Positions 7,074 through 13,833 of a DNA stretch of 17,313 nucleotides are shown here, piece by piece. Made by a program: the position numbers and the translations under genes. Numbering within the stretch: the first letter of the stretch is position 1; each line of letters opens with the position of its first letter. Under the pieces are notes generated by a model. That model saw only the letters and a list, made by a program, of their open reading frames with translations, was not told the origin of the DNA and ran no database searches. The stretch is from CAZXMB01 sp964641715 (lineage in GTDB: Bacteria > Desulfobacterota > BSN033 > UBA1163). The stretch is taken from NCBI GenBank assembly GCA_964641715.1, contig CAZXMB010000057.1, positions 1-17,313 on the forward strand, written 5' to 3'.

Positions 7074-7937
7074 ATGGAGATCAAAAGAGTGGGCGTCGTG
7101 GGAATGGGAACGATGGGAAGCCAGATCGGGATGGTCTGTGCCCGAGGTGGATACCCGACCATGATGGTCGATGTTTCTGATCACCAGATCGAAGAAGGCT
7201 TGAACCGTATCCATCTTTTTTTAGACGGTCAGGTGAAAAAAGGAAAGATGGATCTGGAAGAAAAGCAGAGGATTCTTTTCCTCATCAGGACCGGCACAGA
7301 ATTGGAAGGAACCTTTTCTGATGTCGATTTGGTGATCGAAGCCGTCTTTGAGGAGATCGATATAAAAAAAGAAGTATTTAAAAAACTGGATACCCTCTGT
7401 CCTTCTCAAACTATCTTGGCCAGCAACACCTCCACCCTGAGTATTACCGAATTGGGAGCCTCTACGAAAAGACCGGGGAAATGCATAGGAACTCACTTCC
7501 TCATTCCGGCGGCACTGACCCCGCTGGTGGAGGTGGTGAGGGGTTTGGAGACCTCTGAAGATACCCACCAGGCCACCATTCACTTCCTCACCCGATGCCA
7601 TAAGGAGACAGTGACCGTGGCGGATTCTCCGGGTTTTGTGATCAATCGTCTCTACCTTCCCATGGTCAATGAGGCCTTCTTTGCCCTTGAAAACTCCCTG
7701 GCAAGTCCGGAGGAGATTGACCGATGCTGTGTGAAGGGTCTGGGTTTCCCTCTGGGGCTTCTTGCCGCAGCGGATGCCTTCGGCCTTGATATCCTCCTCG
7801 CCTGTATGAGAACGTTTCAAAGGGAATTGGGCGAAAAGTTTCGGCCTGCCCCTCTTCTGGTCAAGATGGTTAGTGCCGGCCGCCTGGGTCGAAAGAGCGG
7901 GAGAGGGGTTTATGACTACCGTAAAAAAGAAGAATGA
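7074..7937 (+). CDS. 3-hydroxyacyl-CoA dehydrogenase family protein
   Basis: This is an NAD-dependent dehydrogenase that would oxidise the 3-hydroxyl of a hydroxyacyl-CoA, the third step of beta-oxidation. It has 287 residues, typical of the single-function form. The Rossmann motif GMGTMG spans 10-15. The catalytic set fits the family spacing exactly: S120 in SNTS, H141, E153 in LVEVV and N191 in PGFVINRL. The motif normally reading HFFNP is HFLIP, which hints at an unusual substrate. The C-terminal part has KGLGFPLGLLAAADAFGLD and ends in GRKSGRGVYDYRKK, as in family members. The stop overlaps the following hdrA start (ATGA at 7934-7937), a strong sign of translational coupling between acyl-CoA oxidation and the Hdr electron route. 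No enoyl-CoA hydratase gene is nearby to make its substrate. Confidence 0.9.
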   Translation: MEIKRVGVVGMGTMGSQIGMVCARGGYPTMMVDVSDHQIEEGLNRIHLFLDGQVKKGKMDLEEKQRILFLIRTGTELEGTFSDVDLVIEAVFEEIDIKKEVFKKLDTLCPSQTILASNTSTLSITELGASTKRPGKCIGTHFLIPAALTPLVEVVRGLETSEDTHQATIHFLTRCHKETVTVADSPGFVINRLYLPMVNEAFFALENSLASPEEIDRCCVKGLGFPLGLLAAADAFGLDILLACMRTFQRELGEKFRPAPLLVKMVSAGRLGRKSGRGVYDYRKKEE

Positions 7938-9895
7938 GAAACAGGATGAACCAAAATATCGGTGTCTATATCTGTCATTGCGGGACCAATATCGCAGCGA
8001 CAGTGGATTGCGAAGAACTGGTTCGTTTCTCAAAAACCCTCCCCCGGGTAAAGATTGTCCGGGATTACCGTTATCTCTGCTCTGACCCAGGACAGGATCT
8101 GATCAAAAAGGATATCCGTGAGCTTTCCCTGGAGCGGGTGGTAATAGCGGCCTGCTCCCCCCGGATGCATGAGAGCACCTTCCGGAATCTCCTCTCCTCA
8201 GGAGGGCTCAACCCCTATTTTCTCCATATCGCCAATATCCGTGAACAATGCTCCTGGGTTCATAAGGAGAGAGAAAATGCGACGGAGAAAGCCAAACACC
8301 TGCTCAGGGCGGCCGTGGCAAGGGTTTTGCGTCAGGAGGCCCTCTCGGCGAAAAAGGTTGGAATCAAACCCTCTGTATTGGTGGTGGGAGCCGGGATTGC
8401 AGGAATTCAGGCTGCCCTGACCATTTCGAGCGAGGGAATACACGCCATCCTCGTCGAGAGATCCCCTTTCATCGGAGGCCATATGGCCCAATTGGACAAG
8501 ACCTTCCCTACCCTTGACTGTGCCTCCTGCATCTTTACCCCCAGAACCGTGGAAGTGTCTCAGAATAAGAATATCGAGCTTCATATCTGTTCAGAGATCG
8601 TTGAAGTCAAAGGATATATCGGAAACTTCACCGTCACCCTCCGAAAAAGGCCGACCTATGTGGACACTGCCCGATGTACGGGTTGCGGGGACTGCGTGGA
8701 GGCATGCGTATTAAAAAAAGGAGTCCCTTCCGAATTTGAGGAAGGGATTGCAAAACGGAAGGCCATCTACATTGCCTTTCCGCAAGCGGTTCCGCTGAAG
8801 GCAGTTGTGGATCCCGGAACCTGCCTTCTCTTGAGGAAAGGAAAGTGTGCCAAGGCCTGTGCGGAAGCCTGCAAGGCAGGGGCCATTGACTTTGAACAAA
8901 AGGAGCAACTCATCGAGAAGGAAGTGGGTTCCATCATCCTGGCTACCGGGTATGACCTCTTCAACCCTTGCCTCCTCCCCCAATACGGATACGGGGTCTA
9001 TGAAAATGTCCTCACCAATCTTCAATTTGAAAGGCTTGAAAGTCCTTCCGGACCGACCCGGGGAGAGATACAATTAATGGATGGAACCCTTCCCAAAGGA
9101 ATTGCCTTTCTTCACTGTATCGGCAGTCGCGATGAAAATGCAAATCCCTACTGCTCAAGGGTCTGCTGTATGGTATCAATGAAGCAGGCCCATCTGGCAA
9201 AGGAAAAGACCGGGGCTGAGATTTACGAATTCTACATCGATATCAATGCATTTGGAAAAGGATATCAGGAATTCTACAAGAGGGTCCGTGAAGAAGGAAT
9301 CTTCTTTATCAGGGGAAAGGGCTCCGAGATCTTCAAACGGGAAGGTCGCCTGGTCGTTGCGGCTGAAGATACGTTACTGGGAACCCCGGTGGAGATTTCG
9401 GTGGACATGGTGGTCCTTGGAACAGGATTAACCGCCCGCCACGATGCAGGAAAAATCGCCCAGGTATTTGGAATCAACCAGAGCCCGGATGGGTTCTTTA
9501 TGGAGGCACACCCGAAGTTGAGGCCTGTGGCCACTCCGGTGGATGGAATCTTTCTTGCAGGATGCTGCCAGGGGCCAAAGGATATTCCGGATACAGTGGC
9601 CCAGGCCTCTGCGGCTGCAGCCGAAGCGATCTCTCTGGCCACACGGGGGGAGATCGAGGTCGAACCCATCACCTCATGGATCGACCCCGAACTCTGTGCA
9701 GGGTGCAAATTATGTATCGAGATCTGCCCCTGCTCTGCCATCGATTTTCTCGAGGGAAAGGGAATCTCTTCTGTCAATGAAGGGCTTTGCAAAGGTTGCG
9801 GAGCCTGCAGTGCAATCTGCCCCAATAAGGCAGCCAGACAGAATCATTTCAAACATAACCAGGTATTGGCGGAAGTGGACGGGCTGGTTACCTAA
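7934..9895 (+). CDS. hdrA: HdrA-like iron-sulfur flavoprotein (heterodisulfide reductase subunit A family)
   Basis: HdrA is the FAD subunit that performs electron bifurcation or confurcation in Hdr complexes. This 653-residue protein has the full layout: N-terminal domain with YICHCGTNIA (12-21) and CSPRMHEST; FAD motif GAGIAG (152-157); LDCASC (194-199); a central pair of ferredoxin-type sites (C248, C251, C254, C258 and C297, C305, C309, C313); CSRVCC (407-412); a second flavin-domain half with LGTGLT near 495-500; and two C-terminal 4Fe-4S sites (C588, C591, C594, C598 and C619, C622, C625, C629). ATG 7934 overlaps the upstream stop; ATG 7946 is an alternative closer to the usual family start. 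No fused hydrogenase or MvhD-like part is present. It is followed by an HdrC-HdrB fusion and a second ETF. Confidence 0.93.
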   Translation: MRNRMNQNIGVYICHCGTNIAATVDCEELVRFSKTLPRVKIVRDYRYLCSDPGQDLIKKDIRELSLERVVIAACSPRMHESTFRNLLSSGGLNPYFLHIANIREQCSWVHKERENATEKAKHLLRAAVARVLRQEALSAKKVGIKPSVLVVGAGIAGIQAALTISSEGIHAILVERSPFIGGHMAQLDKTFPTLDCASCIFTPRTVEVSQNKNIELHICSEIVEVKGYIGNFTVTLRKRPTYVDTARCTGCGDCVEACVLKKGVPSEFEEGIAKRKAIYIAFPQAVPLKAVVDPGTCLLLRKGKCAKACAEACKAGAIDFEQKEQLIEKEVGSIILATGYDLFNPCLLPQYGYGVYENVLTNLQFERLESPSGPTRGEIQLMDGTLPKGIAFLHCIGSRDENANPYCSRVCCMVSMKQAHLAKEKTGAEIYEFYIDINAFGKGYQEFYKRVREEGIFFIRGKGSEIFKREGRLVVAAEDTLLGTPVEISVDMVVLGTGLTARHDAGKIAQVFGINQSPDGFFMEAHPKLRPVATPVDGIFLAGCCQGPKDIPDTVAQASAAAAEAISLATRGEIEVEPITSWIDPELCAGCKLCIEICPCSAIDFLEGKGISSVNEGLCKGCGACSAICPNKAARQNHFKHNQVLAEVDGLVT

Positions 9896-10105
9896 TTTCG
9901 GATTGAGGATTGCGGAATTCGGATTGTCCTTTGCAAAATGGGATAAGGTCTTGGGGTTAGGGCTACGACGCCCGTTTGGTATGTAGTCAAGGGGTTACGT
10001 CTTAAAATTCTTAGCCATCTACAACTTTACCTTTTGACGAAACGGGCATCTTAACCTTTACCTTTTGACCCCTGACATTTATTTTTCAGGCAATAAACCC
10101 TATCT
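9896..10105. repeat. Repeat-rich spacer between hdrA and the HdrCB gene
   Basis: The 210-base spacer has no convincing gene. It opens with ttcggattgaggatt (9897-9911), an inverted exact copy of bases 961-975. It contains gcccgttt (9970-9977) with its reverse complement aaacgggc at 10040-10047, and the 14-mer ctttaccttttgac twice in direct orientation (10025-10038 and 10056-10069). It reads as a fold-back, repeat-derived element of the same kind as in other gaps here. No promoter is obvious, so read-through from hdrA is possible. Confidence 0.5.
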
Positions 10106-11230
10106 ATGAAGATCGACCCGAAAACGTTTGTCCATGACTTTAAGCTCAATATCTGTATCCAGTGCGGAACCTGCACCGGTGGCTGTCCGGTCAGGTTTCG
10201 ATCCCCGCTCAATATGAGGAGGCTGGTCAGAGAGGCCTATTTAAGATACGAGCCCTCCTTATTTAAAAGACCGGAATGGTGGGCGTGCACCACCTGCGCC
10301 ACCTGCAGCCTTCGCTGCCCGGCCGGGGTGAAAAATGTCGAACTGATCATGGGGATACGAAACTTCCTTGCCAATCAGGGGGAGGTCCCTTCCACCATCC
10401 GGGATGCCCTTGAGAATACCCTCCTCCATGGAAATCCGTGGGGAAGGTTCAGGGATCGGAGGGCCGACTGGATAAAAGATCTCGGAGTGAAGACCTTTGG
10501 TGAAGAAACTTCTGAGACACTCTTTTTTGTGGGCTGCGCCCCTTCTTATGACCCGAGGGCTCAGAGTATTTCTTCTGCTCTCGTCAGGATCTTTCAGAAA
10601 ACAGGACTCGATTTCGCAATCTTAGGAAAGAAGGAAACCTGCTGCGGGAACGAGATTCGAAGGATGGGGGAGCAGGCCCTCTTTAAAAAGCTGGTGAAGG
10701 ATAATACCGCCCTTTTTAAAAAGTCAGGGGCAAAGAGGATCATCACCATCTCTCCCCATTGTTTCAATGCCTTTAAGAATGAATATCCGGAATTAAGTAT
10801 TCCGGTCCAGCATTATACCCAGGTATTGGCTGATCTCATCGAGGCGGGCAGGCTGAACCTTTCAAAGGGGCTGGGGATATCCGCCACCTTTCATGACCCC
10901 TGTTTTCTTGGAAAGCAGAATAAGGTCTTTGATGAGCCAAGAAAGATTCTTGCCTCTATCCCCGGATGTGACTATATTGAAATGGAGCGGTCCAGGGAGA
11001 GAAGCCTCTGCTGTGAGGGAGGAGGGGGGAGGATGTGGACGGAAGGCTCTACCGAAGGACCCCGAAACGGAGAGATCCGGGTGAAAGAAGCTATCGGATT
11101 AGGGGCAAAAGTGATTGCGACAGCCTGTCCTTTCTGCCTCATAACCCTCGAGGATGCCGTAAAAATTTCGAGCCTAACAGACCAGATTGTGGTAAAAGAT
11201 ATTTCGGAATTGGTAGTGGAAGCAATGTAG
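10106..11230 (+). CDS. HdrC-HdrB fusion iron-sulfur oxidoreductase (HdrD-like, CCG domains)
   Basis: This is a soluble electron-transfer protein combining an HdrC-type ferredoxin part with HdrB-type cysteine-rich (CCG) domains in 374 residues. The N-terminus has two 4Fe-4S motifs: C17, C20, C23, C27 and C61, C64, C67, C71, each ending in CP. CCG domain 1 shows C144, C179-C180 and then S216-P-H-C219, where the usual CxxC has Ser in place of the first Cys. CCG domain 2 is complete: C266, C302-C303 in CCEGGGG, and C341-P-F-C344. There is no transmembrane region, unlike the membrane ETF-menaquinone oxidoreductase (EMO) type that carries a cytochrome b domain. It lies between hdrA and a second etfBA and most likely links them. 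Its physiological acceptor is unknown: a disulfide, a quinone carrier or another protein are all possible. Confidence 0.9.
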   Translation: MKIDPKTFVHDFKLNICIQCGTCTGGCPVRFRSPLNMRRLVREAYLRYEPSLFKRPEWWACTTCATCSLRCPAGVKNVELIMGIRNFLANQGEVPSTIRDALENTLLHGNPWGRFRDRRADWIKDLGVKTFGEETSETLFFVGCAPSYDPRAQSISSALVRIFQKTGLDFAILGKKETCCGNEIRRMGEQALFKKLVKDNTALFKKSGAKRIITISPHCFNAFKNEYPELSIPVQHYTQVLADLIEAGRLNLSKGLGISATFHDPCFLGKQNKVFDEPRKILASIPGCDYIEMERSRERSLCCEGGGGRMWTEGSTEGPRNGEIRVKEAIGLGAKVIATACPFCLITLEDAVKISSLTDQIVVKDISELVVEAM

Positions 11231-11239
11231 ATAAAGCTT

Positions 11240-11381
11240 AAATTCGAAGCACGAAATCCGAAATTCGAAACAATCACGAATGTTCAAAATATAAATGACC
11301 AAAACACGGAGTAATAGTTTTGAGTTTAGGAAATTTGAATTTTAGATTTGTTTCGAGTTTCGAAATTCGAATTTCGAATTT
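11240..11381. repeat. Long imperfect palindrome upstream of the second etfB
   Basis: Two 34-base arms (11240-11273 and 11348-11381) are reverse complements at 28 of 34 positions. Both are built from ttcgaa/cgaaat words, and the 74-base centre is AT-rich and unpaired. It sits in the 216-base gap between the HdrCB gene and etfB copy 2. No gene is seen. The size and fold-back design match the elements at 1-125 and 12222-12336, although the base words differ. It may be a miniature non-autonomous mobile or REP-like element and could form a large RNA hairpin in a read-through transcript. Confidence 0.65.
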
Positions 11382-11446
11382 TTCAATGACCCAACGATGG
11401 TTTCAGGCTAACTAAAATAACGGATCGAGGACAGAGGAGGCGCTAA

Positions 11447-12214
11447 ATGAACATCGCTGTCTGTGTCAAACGAATTCCGAAGACAGCCGAGGCGGATATC
11501 ATCATTGAAAAAGAGGGTAACGATATTAAGAAGGACCACCTGGTTTTTGCCCTCAACGACTGGGATGGTTATGCCGTGAGAGAGGCTGTCCTGTTAAAAG
11601 AAAAATATGGCGGAGAGGTTACTGTCCTCACCGTTGGGCCTGAGGAATCGAGGGAGGTGTTGACAAGATGCCTGGCAATGGGTGCGGACCGGGCATTGAG
11701 AATAGAGGAACCTTCTCCCAGCGATGGACATCTCATTGCAGAAATTCTCTCCCGGGCACTCAAAGACCGATCCTTCGATCTCATTTTGAGCGGTGTTCAG
11801 GCAGAAGATGACGGACGGGGACAGGTCGGAGTGGCTTTGGCTCAACTTTTAGACCTTCCCCATGCCTCCATTGTCAACCATATTGAGATCACCGATGGAA
11901 AGGCAAAGGTAAAAAGGGAGTTGGAAGGAGGTATGGAAGAACTCTTAGAGGTGAACCTCCCTGCCCTCCTCACCATTCAGACCGGCATCAACGAACCGAA
12001 GTATGTCTCTCTTGCCGCTATCCTTGAAGCAGAGGATAAGGAGACCAGAGAGGTCGCTCTGGAGCAGATCGGATTTACCTCAAAAGACCCCCTCCGGACA
12101 ACCATTGATCAGGTCTCCTTTCCGCCGACCGGTAAGATGGCAGAGATATTAAAAGGCACTCCTGAAGAGGTAGCGACACAACTGAGTGAAATTTTAAAAA
12201 AGAAAAAAGGATGA
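11447..12214 (+). CDS. etfB: Electron transfer flavoprotein beta subunit, copy 2 (divergent)
   Basis: This is an ETF small subunit of 255 residues with a strong GAGGAGG site six bases before the ATG. The start MNIAVCVKRIPKTAEADI, the NDWDGYAVREA segment (37-47) and VTVLTVGP mark it as EtfB. It is not a recent duplicate of the first copy. The nucleotide loop usually reading GRQAxDxD is SGVQAEDDGRGQVG (115-128). The recognition loop, which in copy 1 carries a canonical VMKAMKA, is SLAAILEAEDKETREV (188-203) here, with the basic stretch lost. This suggests a partner other than a standard acyl-CoA dehydrogenase, and the adjacent HdrA/HdrCB proteins are the natural candidates (inference). It pairs with the etfA 143 bases downstream. 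Confidence 0.92.
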   Translation: MNIAVCVKRIPKTAEADIIIEKEGNDIKKDHLVFALNDWDGYAVREAVLLKEKYGGEVTVLTVGPEESREVLTRCLAMGADRALRIEEPSPSDGHLIAEILSRALKDRSFDLILSGVQAEDDGRGQVGVALAQLLDLPHASIVNHIEITDGKAKVKRELEGGMEELLEVNLPALLTIQTGINEPKYVSLAAILEAEDKETREVALEQIGFTSKDPLRTTIDQVSFPPTGKMAEILKGTPEEVATQLSEILKKKKG

Positions 12215-12221
12215 CGAATAA

Positions 12222-12336
12222 GGAATGGTGGAACATTGGAATACTGAGTTGATGAGAGTAGTGGTTTAATGCAAGGACCCAATCTTAGCTCTGGTTTTTA
12301 ACCCATTATTCCATCATTCCAATATTCCATAATTCC
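12222..12336. repeat. Imperfect palindrome between etfB and etfA, copy 2
   Basis: A left arm of ggaat/tggaa words (12222-12242) pairs with a right arm made of attcc words (12308-12336). About 17 of 21 positions match over the best-aligned stretch. The middle carries no gene. As in the other gaps, the element fills most of the spacer and ends just before the ribosome site (GGAGG, 12347-12351) of the next gene. It probably belongs to the same class of dispersed fold-back repeats. Confidence 0.55.
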
Positions 12337-12357
12337 TGTTTGGTATGGAGGAAAAGA

Positions 12358-13332
12358 ATGAGCGAGATTTTTATATTGGTTGAACACCGGCAGGGAAAGA
12401 TCCGTGACATCACCTATGAGATGTTCGGGCTCGGAGAGATTTTAGCCGATCAGGAGGGAACCTCTTTTACGGCAGTCCTTTTAGGTCATGACATGAAAAG
12501 CTTTGCCGAAGACCTGTCCATGAGGACATCAAAGGTTTTAGTGGTCGAGGATGAGAATCTGAAGAATTTTAACTCCATCCCTTATCAAAAGGTCCTCTCC
12601 TCCCTCCTCTCCAAATATCAACCTCTTCTTTTCCTGATGGGGCATACGGCTGTTGGGATGGATCTTGCGCCAAGCCTCTCTGTGGAGATGGATTTCCCGT
12701 TAGCCACTGATTGCATCGGCCTCTCGTTTGAAGATGGCCAATTAAAAGCCATTCGCTCGATTTACGGGGGAAAGGTCAATGCCGCTGTCTCTCTGAGGAA
12801 ATCCAAAGGGTACCTGGCAACCATGCGGCCGGGCGTCTTCAGCCCTAAAATGCCCGGTGAGAAAAAGGGTGGGATCGTGATGGAACCCTCTCCCCTTCAG
12901 GGGACCATCGATGTCAAGAAGTTCATCGAGTATATTGAGGCTCCTGTTACAGGCGAGGATATCACGCAGGCAGAGATTCTCGTCTCCATAGGACAGGGGA
13001 TCGGAGGACCTGAGCCTATTCCGATGTTTGAAGAACTGGCAAGGAATCTGGGAGGAACGGTCTCCTGCTCGAGGCCGGTGGTGGACCGCAACTGGTTGCC
13101 CAAAGAGCGACAGGTTGGGATTTCCGGAAAGACGGTCAAGCCGAAGATCTATCTCGCCATCGGCATCAGCGGCGCCTTTCAGCATGTGACCGCCATGCAG
13201 GGCTCTGAGACCATCATCGCGATTAACAAGGATCCCCGCGCCCCCATCTTCAGCGTCGCTGATTATGGAATCGTGGATGACTTTCAGAATGTGATCCCGA
13301 TTCTGAAGGAAAAAATAAAGGAGATGAGATAG
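12358..13332 (+). CDS. etfA: Electron transfer flavoprotein alpha subunit, copy 2
   Basis: This is the FAD-carrying ETF large subunit, 324 residues from ATG 12358, which follows GGAGG by six bases; an upstream in-frame TTG at 12340 lacks a good site. The C-terminal FAD domain is closer to the textbook form than copy 1: SRPVVDRNWLPKERQVG (238-254), ISGKTVKPKIY (255-265), GISGAFQHVTAMQ (269-281) and INKDPRAPIFSVADYG (289-304). One departure is GQG (212-214) where GRG is usual. It is preceded by its own EtfB and by HdrA and HdrCB genes, so I infer a dedicated Etf for that module. It is the last gene of the plus-strand run; 16 bases later the convergent DUF5618 gene ends. Confidence 0.92.
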   Translation: MSEIFILVEHRQGKIRDITYEMFGLGEILADQEGTSFTAVLLGHDMKSFAEDLSMRTSKVLVVEDENLKNFNSIPYQKVLSSLLSKYQPLLFLMGHTAVGMDLAPSLSVEMDFPLATDCIGLSFEDGQLKAIRSIYGGKVNAAVSLRKSKGYLATMRPGVFSPKMPGEKKGGIVMEPSPLQGTIDVKKFIEYIEAPVTGEDITQAEILVSIGQGIGGPEPIPMFEELARNLGGTVSCSRPVVDRNWLPKERQVGISGKTVKPKIYLAIGISGAFQHVTAMQGSETIIAINKDPRAPIFSVADYGIVDDFQNVIPILKEKIKEMR

Positions 13333-13348
13333 AGGATTCTATTTCCCT

Positions 13349-13726
13349 TTATTTTACCTTTTCTATAAAAGTCCTTGCAGCTCTGATCGCATCTTTGACT
13401 ATATCCACATGTCCTAAAAGACCTCTGTAATAACCAGCTATATGTAAAGTATCATAAAGCCTTTCAAATTCCCTTGTCATTTTCCCATTATGGATAGCTA
13501 CATACTTTTGTAGTGCATTTCTATATCCATCTACTGATTTAGGGAGTTCTCTTTTTGTTAACCCGGCTTTAGTAATGAGATATTCATTTATTGCCTCTAA
13601 GACCGCGAGATAAGCCGTCCCAAGGGCCTCTCTAATTGGTTTAATATCTGTATAGATATTGTCCTCTACAGGAGTAGACTTGATTATCTCTTTTGCATTG
13701 TTTAAATAACGCAATGCCTCTTTCAT
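13349..13726 (-). CDS. DUF5618 family protein, probably HEPN-like
   Basis: This is a 125-residue, mostly helical protein with no assigned reaction. I recognise the DUF5618 pattern: MKEALRYLNNAKEII at the start, IREALGTAYLAVLEAINEYL near 31-50, ELPKSVDGYRNAL in the middle and LHIAGYYRGLLGHVDIVKDA near the end. The fold appears related to HEPN domains, and RGLLGH fits an R-x4-H arrangement like the HEPN ribonuclease motif, but that match is tentative. Its codon use is visibly more AT-rich than its neighbours, it stands alone, and it has its own promoter and an AGAGGG ribosome site nine bases before the start, all of which suggest acquired DNA. No nucleotidyltransferase partner (the usual HEPN-MNT pair) is adjacent. 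Confidence 0.72.
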   Translation of the reverse strand: MKEALRYLNNAKEIIKSTPVEDNIYTDIKPIREALGTAYLAVLEAINEYLITKAGLTKRELPKSVDGYRNALQKYVAIHNGKMTREFERLYDTLHIAGYYRGLLGHVDIVKDAIRAARTFIEKVK

Positions 13727-13750
13727 TTCACTAAACCCTCTTTTTCTTTA

Positions 13751-13778
13751 ATTATTCACATTCTAAAAACAATGTCAA
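13751..13778 (-). promoter_or_regulatory. Sigma70-type promoter for the DUF5618 gene
   Basis: Read on the minus strand, a perfect TTGACA (complement of 13773-13778) is followed after 16 bases by AATAAT (complement of 13751-13756), a five-of-six match to the -10 consensus. The predicted transcript would start about 18 bases before the gene's ATG at 13726. The region is AT-rich, which raises the chance of false hits, but the -35 match and position are good. Confidence 0.55.
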
Positions 13779-13794
13779 GGCATGTAAGACTCGA

Positions 13795-13830
13795 AATAAG
13801 GGGACAGAAAAAGGAGCTTGTCCCCTTATT
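13795..13830. terminator. Perfect 11-bp hairpin after tctC; possible terminator or REP-like repeat
   Basis: aataaggggac (13795-13805) and gtccccttatt (13820-13830) are exact reverse complements around a 14-base loop. The stem begins three bases past the tctC stop codon on the minus strand, so it is well placed to end that transcript and to separate it from the DUF5618 promoter. The aataaggggacag word is also typical of REP-like palindromes linked to Y1/IS200-like (RAYT) transposases, which could be an alternative origin. Confidence 0.6.
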
Positions 13831-13833
13831 TTA

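Noticed and set aside
7221..8033. 270-codon open frame on the - strand
   Set aside because: It is antisense to the hydroxyacyl-CoA dehydrogenase and hdrA start, both with exact catalytic or cluster motifs; no ribosome site or family pattern is seen.
9274..9825. 183-codon open frame on the - strand
   Set aside because: It is antisense to the C-terminal cluster region of hdrA; no family features.
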